Source of the DNA: Euborellia annulipes
Taxonomy: Eukaryota > Arthropoda > Insecta > Dermaptera > Anisolabididae
Length of the DNA: 64,000 nucleotides
Assembly (NCBI GenBank): GCA_023213315.1
Contig: JAKCPI010027598.1
Location: 20,184-84,183, forward strand
Direction: 5' to 3'
Positions 53,929 to 63,010 of the stretch are shown here, piece by piece. The translations under genes and the position numbers were made by a program. Below the pieces are notes generated by a model. The model did no database searches. It was not told where the DNA came from and saw only the letters and a program-made list of their open reading frames with translations. Every line of letters begins with the position of its first letter. The first letter of the stretch is position 1.

Positions 53929-54998
53929 TGTAACGAGGCGGGCCCGGGCCTCATGGTTTTATATCGATTTGGAGAGAGTATTCCTTTTTATTTTTCGAGA
54001 AGTGTAAATAAGATGACCACAGTGAAATGCGAGACCGGATATCAGTAGATTTATGCTGATCCGGCACCGGCGAGCGAGTTCTAAGCCTCGAGAAATAAAA
54101 AGGAATCTCTCGTGAGAGCAAAAGAGACAGAAGAGAAAAACTTCGAGAAACATCGCCAGAGGGCAGATCTCTTCAGACCAAGTTTGAGATGAACGAAGGG
54201 ATGGAAAATGAGAGGATGACAATTTTTTTGAATTGAGTTGGTCATTCTGGTTTGATGTGCTCTGTGAGACGGAGGTGAACCCTGAGGCCTGCGAGGGAGG
54301 AATTTCCGGGTGTGGCAGAGTGGGGTGTCGGCGCCAGTGATTTTGGAACCTTGGACCCGGTGGTGAGGACGTCGACAGCAGTTTTTCGACGGTCAGGTAC
54401 TGTGGAAGTCACCGTGTGTTTTTTGCGTTCGTGTGTGTGTTCGAGTTGGTCAGGGGGTAGGGAAGAGACCAGGGACTGGCTAGTTTTAGGATTAGTTTTA
54501 AGATAGGGAGACTCCCAACAATTTCATATTTCGTTTTGTTTGATGGTTAACTCATTTTGTTTTTTTGTTTTGGTATTATATCCACTCAGGAGAGAGAGAG
54601 AGAGAGAGAAAAATCTGAAAGCACATTTTCGTTGTTTTGTTTTTTCCCCGGAAGGGAGTGTCGAAATTTCGCGAGGGTGAGGAATTGCGTTTTTTTTTTG
54701 TTTTCATATTTTCTCCCTCTAGCTCGGCCTTGGTCCTGTGTGTTTTTCTTATTTTTGTTTTATATTTTTTTATTTTCTTATTTTCATGTAAATTTTAAAT
54801 TGGTGTCTTAATTTTTTTTTATATGTATTAAATTTTATTTTAACTTCACCCACAAAAATTGTTGTTTCTTTAACAAAGTAGAGTTTCCACCCCAAATTTC
54901 GTCCACTATCTAGGTAGCGGAGGACACATCAGCTTCGGAGTAGCGTCGTCCGGCCTGACCACTGAAGGTAAGAATACCCACGAAGTCGAGAGTTTACA
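53929..54998 (+). mobile_element. 1.07-kb solo LTR with GTAT duplication
   Basis: It begins TGTAACGAGGCGGGCCCGG and ends GAAGTCGAGAGTTTACA, with GTAT at 53925-53928 and 54999-55002. It contains a GA microsatellite (54591-54608) and G/C-rich stretches. The first 110 bases recur at 58786 joined to a gag fragment. Confidence 0.88.
54591..54608. repeat. GA microsatellite
   Basis: Nine GA dinucleotides inside the solo LTR. Confidence 0.85.
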
Positions 54999-55134
54999 GT
55001 ATCATAAAGCCTCCGTGGAACAACGACGTAATTGTATTTCAAATTTTGGCCGCTAGAGCGTAGTTGTGTCTTGTTGAAACATCAGCTCTTTGCATCCTTC
55101 AATCAGGAGAAAAACGCCACAAGTGACAGTTAAG

Positions 55135-55680
55135 AATAATTTTGTGTGAGAGCGAAAGAGACAGATAGAGTAGTAAGCGCTCGAATCCGCGAGGCGGCGA
55201 CACAAAACAGAGAGGTCTTCAAGGGAGATGGATTGGTAAGCAGAAAAAATCTAGAGACATGATCGAGGATCGGGAGACAGATTGGCTGGAGGTCTGGAAC
55301 GAGAGGGTACCTGGTGGCGTGAGAAGGTGAATCCGAGGGGTGAGTCGACGCCGAGATCGCTGAAAGGTGTAAAGTTTTTTTTATCAAGTGTGAGATTAAG
55401 AATAATTGTCTCTCAGGGCCTGTGAACGTTTTTTTTTTTTTTTTTAATTCTTTTTGGCTGACTTCATTAGGAGTGACTACACAGAGGGCGCGGTCGGTGT
55501 GGGTGCGTGTACTTTACTGCAAGGGATGAGGGGGGTGCATGTGCAAACACGGTCGGGAAGACGAATACCGTGAGTGCGTTATTTAGTTCGTTTTGGACAA
55601 ACGTGCGCGGGTCGAGATTCGGAAATAGAATATTCGAGCTGGCGGACAAGGGGTGGGAGGCGATAAAAATAATCTAAGGG
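55135..55680 (+). repeat. Diverged LTR segment (TGTAATATAC family)
   Basis: It matches 34945-35400 in order: GAGAGCGAAAGAGACAGA, GAGGCGGCGACACA, GGGGTGAG.CGACGC, and ATATTCGAGCTGGCGGACA near 55628. Both ends are missing. Confidence 0.65.
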
Positions 55681-55849
55681 GTGGAGCTCTCCCTTATAGG
55701 ACGAACATTAGATTTTAAGGACACACAGGGCACTGGACGTATAAGGTTGCCTAAGTGATAGTGATATTTAATTTCATAAGGGGTAGTTTTTATTTTTGCC
55801 ATTGTTTATTTTTTATTTTTGCTGTTTTTTTGTTTTGTGTGTAACAATC

Positions 55850-56146
55850 TCAAAGGAAATAGAAAAAGGGGTAGACACATTTTTTTTGCGAAAAAATATT
55901 TGCAATGGAATATTTTTTCTTTTAATTTATCAATTGATGAACAAATGGTGCCGTATTTTGGAAGGCATTCCTGCAAAATGTTTATCAAGAGCAAACCCGT
56001 CTGGTTTGGATTCAAATTGTGTTCATCAGATGGGAATTTATTTTACTCTTTTTTTATGGTGGGGCAAAAGGAAAAGAGAAAAAATTCACTTTCGGACTTT
56101 ACGGGGATACTGTTTTGGAATTGCTCTCTGTAGTAAAAAATCCAAA
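55850..56146 (+). pseudogene. piggyBac-like transposase fragment with first catalytic Asp
   Basis: One frame reads FNLSIDEQMVPYFGRHSCKMFI, KSKPVWFGFKLC; after a frameshift near 56110 it continues GDTVLELLSVVKNPK. SIDEQM..F.GR...K.Y...KP...G.K is the piggyBac region containing the first catalytic Asp (DEQ), and G..VV..LL is the next block. The frame is then joined to the unrelated FNDLIVNL module at 56147. It is a different part of the protein from the fragment at 32910-33290. Confidence 0.85.
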
Positions 56147-56390
56147 GGTCTTTAACGACCTTATAGTCAATCTAATCAACCTGGCCAGTTGTTTGTTTGA
56201 TCGACTACCAGTGGAACAAGGTAGCTGTTCCAAGTTGTTGCAACGGCAAACAGACGTCCTTCAACTTCAGAAGAGACGGGCACCGACTGTAACCGAATTG
56301 GACAGCACCGTGCGGACGACTACCGCATCACACCGCAATTTAAACACACGGCCCCGAGAGGCAGAAGCTTCGCCTATTAAGAAGCTATAA
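56147..56390 (+). pseudogene. Shared ORF module (FNDLIVNL...), copy 2
   Basis: The first 192 bases match 48090-48279 at about 97%. Here the module is fused in frame to the piggyBac fragment upstream, and the open frame runs to a stop at 56388-56390. Differences from copy 1 are mostly single substitutions that keep the frame open. Confidence 0.45.
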
Positions 56391-56665
56391 ATTTCTCTTT
56401 TGGACCAATAGCAGTAACACAAGTCTGCTCCAGTAGGCCAACTACACCCGACTGTTGAGGAAATAAAAGCACCTCAAACGCCCACCAACTTTACGACGGA
56501 GCCCTAGCCTTTGTAACAACTTAGGAAGCTAGATAACACCTAGCTTTTAAATTAGGGAAGCTGCCCCCAGCAATACGGGGTCGTTATAAAGTAAGAAGAC
56601 TAGATTCATTGCTCCGGGAATCTGGTTACGGGTGGTGTAGTTGAATTGACTTCAATATAGCAAAT
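56391..56665. other. Spacer without recognised features
   Basis: Moderate G/C content, no clear frame and no recognised element. Confidence 0.4.
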
Positions 56666-57073
56666 ATGCCGGACGAAGTCAATAGAAATAACAATAATAC
56701 AAAGTTGCGTCAGCAAGCAAAGCAAATACGTTTCCTTCAGAGACGTAAGAAAGCTCTAAACGAACAATTAAGAGCGGCTCAAAAACAGCAGGACAGCAAC
56801 TTACAAAGTATAGCAAACGTTATGGATCAATCCTATGCCAAAAGGATATATTTATGTGAGTTTCACAGGGATACCCTCGTGAAACTCGCATAAATCACTC
56901 GACAGATATAGAGAATTCCACCTTATCGCTACCCACGGCGACAACATCCATGTCGTACACGACGGTGCCTACCACAGTTCCCATTGTAGATGCACCCGCT
57001 ACCAAGAGATTCAAACTTTCAGAAGCTTTAGAAAAACTGTTTGAGCCTCAGACCTCGGACCACGATACTTACT
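56666..57073 (+). pseudogene. Unrecognised coiled-coil ORF, frameshifted
   Basis: The first frame (ATG 56666) is rich in Lys/Gln/Arg with KLRQQAKQIRFLQRRKKAL and a following LR.AQKQQ stretch, likely coiled coil, and stops at 56891-56893. A second frame continues from about 56881 with a Thr/Pro/Ser-rich segment and FKLSEALEKLFEPQ before a stop. Together they look like a short gag- or linker-like protein. Family unknown. Confidence 0.35.
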
Positions 57074-57074
57074 G

Positions 57075-57210
57075 ACTTTTATATAAGAGCAGTGAAGATC
57101 TTCGGATTGCTATTTACCAAGCCTGGAATGGGATTTCATTTGAGACATGTCAAAACCTAATAAAATCAATCCCAAAAAGACTTTGTGACAATCAAGAACA
57201 GAGATCTAAA
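57075..57210 (+). pseudogene. Tc1-like transposase, C-terminal remnant
   Basis: The frame reads SSEDLRIAIYQAWNGISFETCQNLIKSIPKRLCD, matching the usual C-terminus of Tc1 transposases (..EL...I..AW..I....L..LI.SMP.R...VI), followed by an IKNR-like end in a shifted frame. The catalytic region is absent. Confidence 0.7.
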
Positions 57211-57479
57211 GTCAAAACGGGCATTGACAACAATATCGGAAGGGACGAAACGTGTGCTCAAATTAATCAAGGAGGAAATCGCTCAGAAGAAATACAACTC
57301 TTGGGACGGCATATCATGAGACATTTTCAAAAACACCTCCAAGAAGACGATTGCTACATGTCGTGTATGACCTGGGACTTCTCGGAAGAAACGCGTTCAA
57401 AAATGATTGGAGTCAAGCAATGGGTTGATTGAACTCCAAAACCTAGAATTACCAAACGTTCAACGAATTTCAAATCATA

Positions 57480-57790
57480 CTTATTTCATTATTGTACCAT
57501 TGATATTTCAAAGGGGCAACGTTATTTATACTTTCATCCTGCTCAATAATCTTAATCAATCACCACCTTTAATGGATTCTATTCTATATAAATCTTCAAA
57601 AACAAATGAATTTTCAGCAGTAATAGACAGAAATTCGTTATGGGATCAATTTGAATTTTATGAATTAACTAAAAATATGAGACAAAAAGATGACAGCAAT
57701 CATTAAAGGATTGAATAATATTGCTCAAGGATCAGTAACAAGTAAGGGTGTTGATTTGTTTAATACTAGAATTGTTTAACTTTACTGCCA
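57480..57790 (+). pseudogene. PIF1-like helicase fragment
   Basis: Within the frame 57407-57706, NSLWDQFEFYELTKNMRQKDD corresponds to the S.LW..F....L..NMR motif of PIF1/Helitron helicases (the segment with the Arg finger-like NMR). After a stop, another frame gives GLNNIAQGSVTSKGVDLFNTRIV, the next conserved part. The flanks are degenerate. Confidence 0.65.
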
Positions 57791-58560
57791 AAAAACTTAT
57801 TAGATTACAACTCTACGCGAATATAACTTTAAAATAGTAAATTACACTTTTTAAGAATTTATATTAACAGCAAAAGATGCTAGTCTTGATTTGATGCCAG
57901 AAATTGAAGCTCGAAGCTTTCAAGTCCCCGGCGGAGCTATAAAACAAGAAGGAAGAATGAGATCGTGTCGCAACCATATATAAAAACAACTAAAGCAGCT
58001 TTATCCTGTAAAAGTTCCAATGACTCGTGCTACTAGGCACATTCTACTCTACAGTACTATTTTAATTTTTTCTCCTTATACTCATTACTCCCCAAATCGC
58101 CCCACTTATTTATTGTCCCCCTGATAACTAGATAAAGCGCCCACTTTGCGGCAACCGCCCCCAGGTTGGGAAACTCTGGTTTATAATATCAATGGTCATA
58201 AAATTATTCATTTTTTTTTTATTAAACATCTTATCACATCTGCATCAAATACATTAGAAATATTTATTAAGAAAGCTTTAAAGCTACTAATAATCACAAG
58301 TAGAATACGTATGGGTGGGATTTAATATATTGTCCCTCACTGTACGTTAAACCAAATATTATTAGATAAGCTAGAAGGAATAACAAGGGAGAGTGAAGGA
58401 AGAGAAGTGCGACTTACACTAGCTGAAAGTGTATCGTATATTTATTGAATTTAGTTTTTTTGAAACGCTAAATACGACGAGAATAATGCTTTCACGCGAT
58501 GTATGTTTTTGAAAATGTCCCATATAATAAGTCGCTTATTAGCTAACAAGTAAGATAATT
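57791..58560. other. Degenerate spacer
   Basis: Short coding-like scraps (for example a RSFQVPGGAIKQEGRMRSC frame near 57910-57980) but no family I can name. A CGCCCCCAGGTTGGGAAACTCTGG phrase near 58147-58180 resembles the end of a common hAT-type MITE. Confidence 0.4.
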
Positions 58561-58589
58561 ATCTAATTATAAGCCTCCCGTGGTCTCAC

Positions 58590-58783
58590 GTGCTTGATCT
58601 AGAAACACAAAATACCGCAGGGTACGTTGCAGGTTTTTTGCTACGGAATATAAATTTTGGTCAATGTGATACTTGTACAAAATTTATTTTAGCGATACTA
58701 AAAAGGAACCATCACATAAACTCACAAAGCTCAAACATTACATACAAAGCAAGCTGGGTTATGCGAGTGATGACTTAATTAGT
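58590..58783 (+). pseudogene. Transposase-like repeat Z, copy 2 (uninterrupted left edge)
   Basis: It reads LDLETQNTAGYVAGFLLRNINFGQCDTCTKFI like copy 1. The left flank CCGTGGTCTCACGTGCTTGATC is continuous here, whereas in copy 1 the same sequence is split by the CGTG-flanked LTR. It is cut at 58783 by the LTR/gag insertion. Confidence 0.6.
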
Positions 58784-58785
58784 AT

Positions 58786-59418
58786 TGTAACGAGGCGGGC
58801 CCGGGCCTCATGGTTTTATATCGATTTGGAGAGAGTATTCCTTTTTATTTAGAGAAGTGTAAATAAGATGACCACGGTGAAATGCGGGGGCTGGCGGCCC
58901 TTCGGGCGCCGGGGCGGCGGCGTCGGAGGTGGCGGTCGCGAACGAGCTGGTGAGGTGGATAGGCAGGTTGCGGCAGACCCCGAGGGGGCAGCCGCGGCCC
59001 CCGATGCCGGAGGTGACCTTCAGGGAGACCCGCGGCGGATCGGAGGGGCTGCCGCTACCGGAGAAGGAGGAGTTAGCTGGCGAGAGATGCCACGGGCTGC
59101 GGTGCGGTGGGGCATTTCATCCGCTAGTGCCCGGCGGCGAGATGCTATAATTGTGGCGAGAAGGGACACCTGGCGAGGGGTTGCTCGTGGGGTGGAGACT
59201 CGGAGGGTGCTGCGGGGTCTTGCTATGTATGTGGGGCCCGGGGACATTTCGCTCGGGATTGTCCCGGCCGGTGGCGGCGTGACACGAAGAGGCGGGGTCG
59301 GGGGGACCCCGAGTTGAGATTCGAGGTGCGGCGGTCGAGCGGTGGGGAGGGGGGTCTCGCCTCAGGCGACGCCTCACTCCCGGCGGGTGACGTCATGATA
59401 AGTTCCGATTCTGAATAG
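58786..59418 (+). pseudogene. LTR start fused to a GC-rich gag with two zinc knuckles
   Basis: 58786-58890 repeats the start of the GTAT solo LTR (TGTAACGAGGCGGGCC). It then changes abruptly into very G/C-rich sequence. In the frame ending at 59416-59418, [14 protein letters not shown] (59143) and [14 protein letters not shown] (59206) are two CCHC knuckles, followed by an Arg-rich tail: a retrotransposon nucleocapsid that binds RNA. The upstream gag frame (ELVRWIGRLRQTPRG...) is in another frame and a stop lies just before the first knuckle. Capsid and pol are missing. Confidence 0.85.
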
Positions 59419-59460
59419 TGCGTGTGGGCGAGACGACATCTGGTTGAGATGTTGGTTTAT

Positions 59461-59997
59461 AAAATTTATTTTAGCGATACTAAAAAGGAACCATTCCATA
59501 AACTCACAAAGCTCAAACATTACATACAGAGCAAGCTGGGTTATGCGAGTGATGACTTAATTAGTAGAAAAGTGGAGGAAAAATTTGAAAATTTAATAAA
59601 TATTTTCATGACTAATTAAAAGAAGAAAATAATAAATTAATCATGTTATATTATTAGACTGTGTAATGAGAAACTACGATATAATAACAAAGTATTGCTT
59701 TGTATTGATCAATTTTTTTTTTTTTTTTTAGGATCATGTGTTGTTTCTTTATACCGCTTTGAAAATAATTTATATTTGTCTAGTAGACGACGTGCCATAT
59801 TTGATTCAGATGCAATTACAAACAAGTTGCTTCCACTTTCTGTGAATGAATAAGTCAACGTAATTATACGTTACTTGAAACCTTGAATTTTTTCAAGAAA
59901 CTCCAATCAAATTACTGTAAATATACCTATTTTAGGTTTTGAGAAAAATTACTTCTGCTGCAAGGGTATTTATTGAATCTCAATTAAATATTTCCGA
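59461..59997 (+). pseudogene. Transposase-like repeat Z, copy 3
   Basis: It starts abruptly at AAAATTTATTTTAGCGATAC, mid-way through the unit, so it partially duplicates 58679-58783 on the other side of the gag insertion. The frame here reads KKEPFHKLTKLKHYIQSKLGY to FENLI, then stops at 59617-59619, and the 3' non-coding part matches 53230-53640. Confidence 0.6.
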
Positions 59998-60029
59998 GTT
60001 GACTCAGTTTTGTTTGAGCGCGCGTCGTA

Positions 60030-60335
60030 CACTAGCAAAGAGAAAATACGCTATATTTTACAGTTTTCTTCGATAAAGGCGAAAACGCAAGCCAAGCGGC
60101 TGAAAATGTGAATTGTTTATGGTACTGATACTGTAACAGCCAATCACGCGCAATTTTGGTTTCGTCGATTCCGTTCCAGTAATTTCGATGTCGAAGATGC
60201 ACCACGCAATGGGGGGCCAATTGTCTAAAATGTCGATAAAATCATGAACATAGTCGAGTCCAGCACTGTTTCGATTGCCCAAGAGCTAATGATTGCACAT
60301 CGATGTGGCGTACTTCAGGCCGCTTAAGAGATGCT
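60030..60335 (+). pseudogene. Second mariner transposase, N-terminal fragment
   Basis: Frames give KAKTQAKRL (first helix), TANHAQFWFRRFRSSNFDVEDAPRNGGPIV, then VDKIMNIVESS and SIAQEL. This is the mariner DNA-binding region (Q.WF.RFRSG.F...D..R.G.P). It differs clearly from the family at 26135, has several stops and no catalytic domain. Confidence 0.8.
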
Positions 60336-60361
60336 GGAGAAGTGTTTTAGATAGCTGGAAA

Positions 60362-60724
60362 ATAAAAAACCGTGGAGTGCTGCCCAAAACTGAATTTCCT
60401 AAGCTTTTAAAAAAAATAAAATAAATAAAATTGGAATTAAAATCAAATGAAAACTCCAAGGATGGTTTTATGGCTACTGAATTAATTCCGTTCAATCCAA
60501 ACAAAGTTCTCCAGAAAATAACTAGGAATATTCAAGCAGCGGAAAATAACGAACACGAACAAGCTTGGAGTCAAGCAGTTATTCGGCATTTAGAAAATCT
60601 GAAGGCCCCCGTGGGTATCCAACCTAAAAGAGGAAAAAAACTCTATATTTCGCTTGGGAAAAGTGTTTCTGCTGTGGACATAATTATTAACCAACTACCT
60701 GATGGGAAAGGTAATGTACGGTAG
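60362..60724 (+). pseudogene. Tigger/jerky-like (DDE_1) transposase C-terminal fragment
   Basis: Reading VLPKTEFPKLLKKI, a stop, then NSKDGFMATELIPFNPNKVLQKI and GKKLYISLGKSVSAVD. The LP...FP.LL..L...N...GF..TG.YPFN...VL pattern is diagnostic of the region after the DDE domain in jerky/Tigger transposases. It is placed next to the mariner fragment. Catalytic residues are not included. Confidence 0.75.
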
Positions 60725-60750
60725 TTCAAGTTTGCAAAGACTTTTTTTGG

Positions 60751-61488
60751 ATGTATACCCGCATATATTTTTATATACTTAAACTTATTCACTTATTCCA
60801 ACCAGAATTACAAACTAAGCTTGGAAACTTAACAAAGCTACTTGACAATAAGATTGAACATAGACTATCATTAATGTTGGACGAAATGATGAGAGATACA
60901 AGTATCAGAGAACATGTGAACAGAGGAAACATAACTATCTTGAAAAAACCTCTAATTGTTATTCAATTATTGCAACAATTATGGAATTTTTCTCAAAGCG
61001 TTTCTCCATTCGTATAGGAAAAATTGGACGAACATGATTCAATTCCAGAGATTACAATGATATTTTCACAGTTTGAAAACTGGTTCCAGTATTGGATAAT
61101 AAAATTCACCACACTAGTCACAACGATGGCAGCCCAATTCACCGCAGAAGATATTGCAAAAATCGCTCCGAACTACAGAGGGAGGATTGATACATTCGAT
61201 CCAACCAAAGTAAAATCAAGAAAGGGGAAAAACGCACTCGAAAAGATGAAACCGGCTCCCACCACCACGACTAACACGTCTACATCGCAAAAGAGACCAA
61301 CGCCGAAGGTATTAACACTACCTAAACCCGCATTGGAGGAACAGAACAAAACGGCCACTGGCCAACGAAATGAGTCCATCATTTCAGAAGTCATATTTGG
61401 ACCAAAAGTTACTGTAGTCCCCATCGCGCCACGGCAGCAAATCGACGAGAGCTACGCCGCATTGCCTCAATTAGCAGTTGAGACATAA
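60751..61488 (+). pseudogene. Unrecognised two-part ORF
   Basis: Two open frames, 60751-61017 and 61024-61488, lie in the same frame separated by a TAG (61015-61017), so one stop divides a protein of about 240 residues. The first part has LQTKLGNLTKLLDNKIEHRL and DEMMRDTSIREHVNRGN; the second has AAQFTAEDIAKIAPNYRG, then a Lys/Thr/Pro-rich linker (residues about 80-120). Beyond 61488 another open segment shows YYYTAMLWLRLID. Codon use and length suggest a real former gene. I do not recognise the family; an element-encoded structural protein is possible. Confidence 0.45.
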
Positions 61489-61639
61489 CACAACCGAGAG
61501 TATGCGAAAGATGTTCCGCAAATTGATCGAAAATTGATCAAAGAGGAACTGTCGTATTATTACACAGCTATGCTCTGGCTACGGCTCATTGACATAAAGT
61601 CAAAGAACGGATTGAAGAAAAAAAACAATGTAATATTCC

Positions 61640-61890
61640 ACTTATCCGGAATTACAAACTGCCTTCATCTTCTGTGAATGAAGTATTCAACTTTATTATA
61701 ACGCAACTTGAGCATTTGATTTTTTACAAGAAACTCAAATCAAAGAGGCTACTATACTGGGATTTGAAAACAAATCTGCTGCAAGAGTATTTATTGAATC
61801 TCAAATTAAATATTTTGGCGTAAAAAATATAAAAAAAACATTTATAGAAAAGAATGCCTGCTGATATTAATAATAACTAAAGTGTAAATA
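61640..61890 (+). repeat. Diverged 3' end of repeat Z
   Basis: CTTCTGTGAATGAAGTATTCAACTT and CTGCTGCAAGAGTATTTATTGAATC correspond to phrases at 53480-53620 and 59840-59985. Here one frame stays open (ENKSAARVFIESQIKYFG), suggesting the shared segment once coded for protein. Confidence 0.45.
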
Positions 61891-62339
61891 AAAAAGTTTT
61901 AAAGTTTTTGTTGGTGATGTCTTCTGAAAAAAATGTTGATCGATATTTCACACTTTTAAACCGTTTAAATGTAAGAAGGGAGGATCTGGGTGGATCTTTT
62001 CCTTAACCGTCAGCCATAGACTACCTATCTCTTCGTAAATCATGTGGTACCTCTTGTTCAATAATGAACAACGTCACAGAATTAAAAACAATTATCCCAA
62101 AAGTAGGGTCTCGTTTGATTCTTAGTAACAAGTATTATGATTATATGCTTTTCTCAGGTCGAATCATATTGGAAAAAACATCGTGTTGTGCGCGAGATTT
62201 CAAAAATTTAATTAATATTATTAAGCAATTGAACTAGTAATATAGAATTCAAAGATAAATAAGAAAGATTTCTTTCATTGATAGATTGTAGATAGAATTA
62301 ATAAAAGTAATTTTATGGTAATATAAAGTGTAATATAAA

Positions 62340-63010
62340 GTGAAAATGTGCGTGTATGGGGGAATTTCCCAAATTACCAGGACGTGCCTTAAGTCAAAAA
62401 CTGTGACACTGCCAGGCCCGATGGGAATCCCCCCCCCCCAGTGCCGAACAAAGGTCCCGACACACCACCAGCCAGGTGCCAAAACCCTACTCCCCCCCAA
62501 GCCCGGGGAAAACCCGAGAAGGAATCACCTGCGAAACTCGCCACCCCTGATGTCCGGAGGAGAGAGGGAAGAGGCTATATAAAGCCCAAGAGCGGAGAGA
62601 GAGGGACTCCTTTTTTTCTACTCTTTGGTTTCTACTGGGTAGCACTGGTGGCTGGCTTTTTACTTGGGACCGTACTGAGAGAAACTTATCTTGTCAGTGG
62701 CTCCTTTTTTTCTACTTGGCTCATTCGTGACTGACTTGTTACGAAACGCTTACTACGTACATTGATGGAAGTGGAAGGCGATTGATCATCGGCAGAACTG
62801 TCAGATCAGCCCAGGGCTCCGTCAACATCCGGCCTCGTGACCCGCTGTGCCCACTCATCCGTCTACGAGTACCTGTTCCCAGAGGACATCTCTCTCTCGC
62901 TCTCGCCCTCTCTCTCTGGTAAACTGAAGATGCAGCGGTGAACCACCAACCCCTTTTTCCCGAGTGTGGTGTACAACAATCCAGGACACGCAGTAAGTTT
63001 GGGCCCAAAC
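62340..63010 (+). repeat. Probable LTR with TATA promoter
   Basis: GAGGCTATATAAAGCCC has TATATAA at 62576-62582. A possible start is TGTGACACTGCCAGG at 62402. A CT-rich tract lies at 62887-62920. The layout fits an LTR promoter/leader, but the ends are not proven. Confidence 0.4.

Noticed and set aside
55130..55649. Minus-strand ORFs of 60-85 codons
   Set aside because: They lie in sequence homologous to an LTR and show no protein features.
56890..57045. A frame resembling HGDNIHVVHD...CRC, suggestive of an old parvovirus-like replication protein
   Set aside because: A competing frame over the same bases continues the upstream ORF with a coherent Ser/Thr/Pro-rich segment. The viral-like phrase is short, isolated and has no helicase motifs nearby.
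59020..59377. Minus-strand ORFs in the GC-rich segment
   Set aside because: High G/C lowers stop frequency. The plus strand has unambiguous zinc knuckles, so these are shadows.
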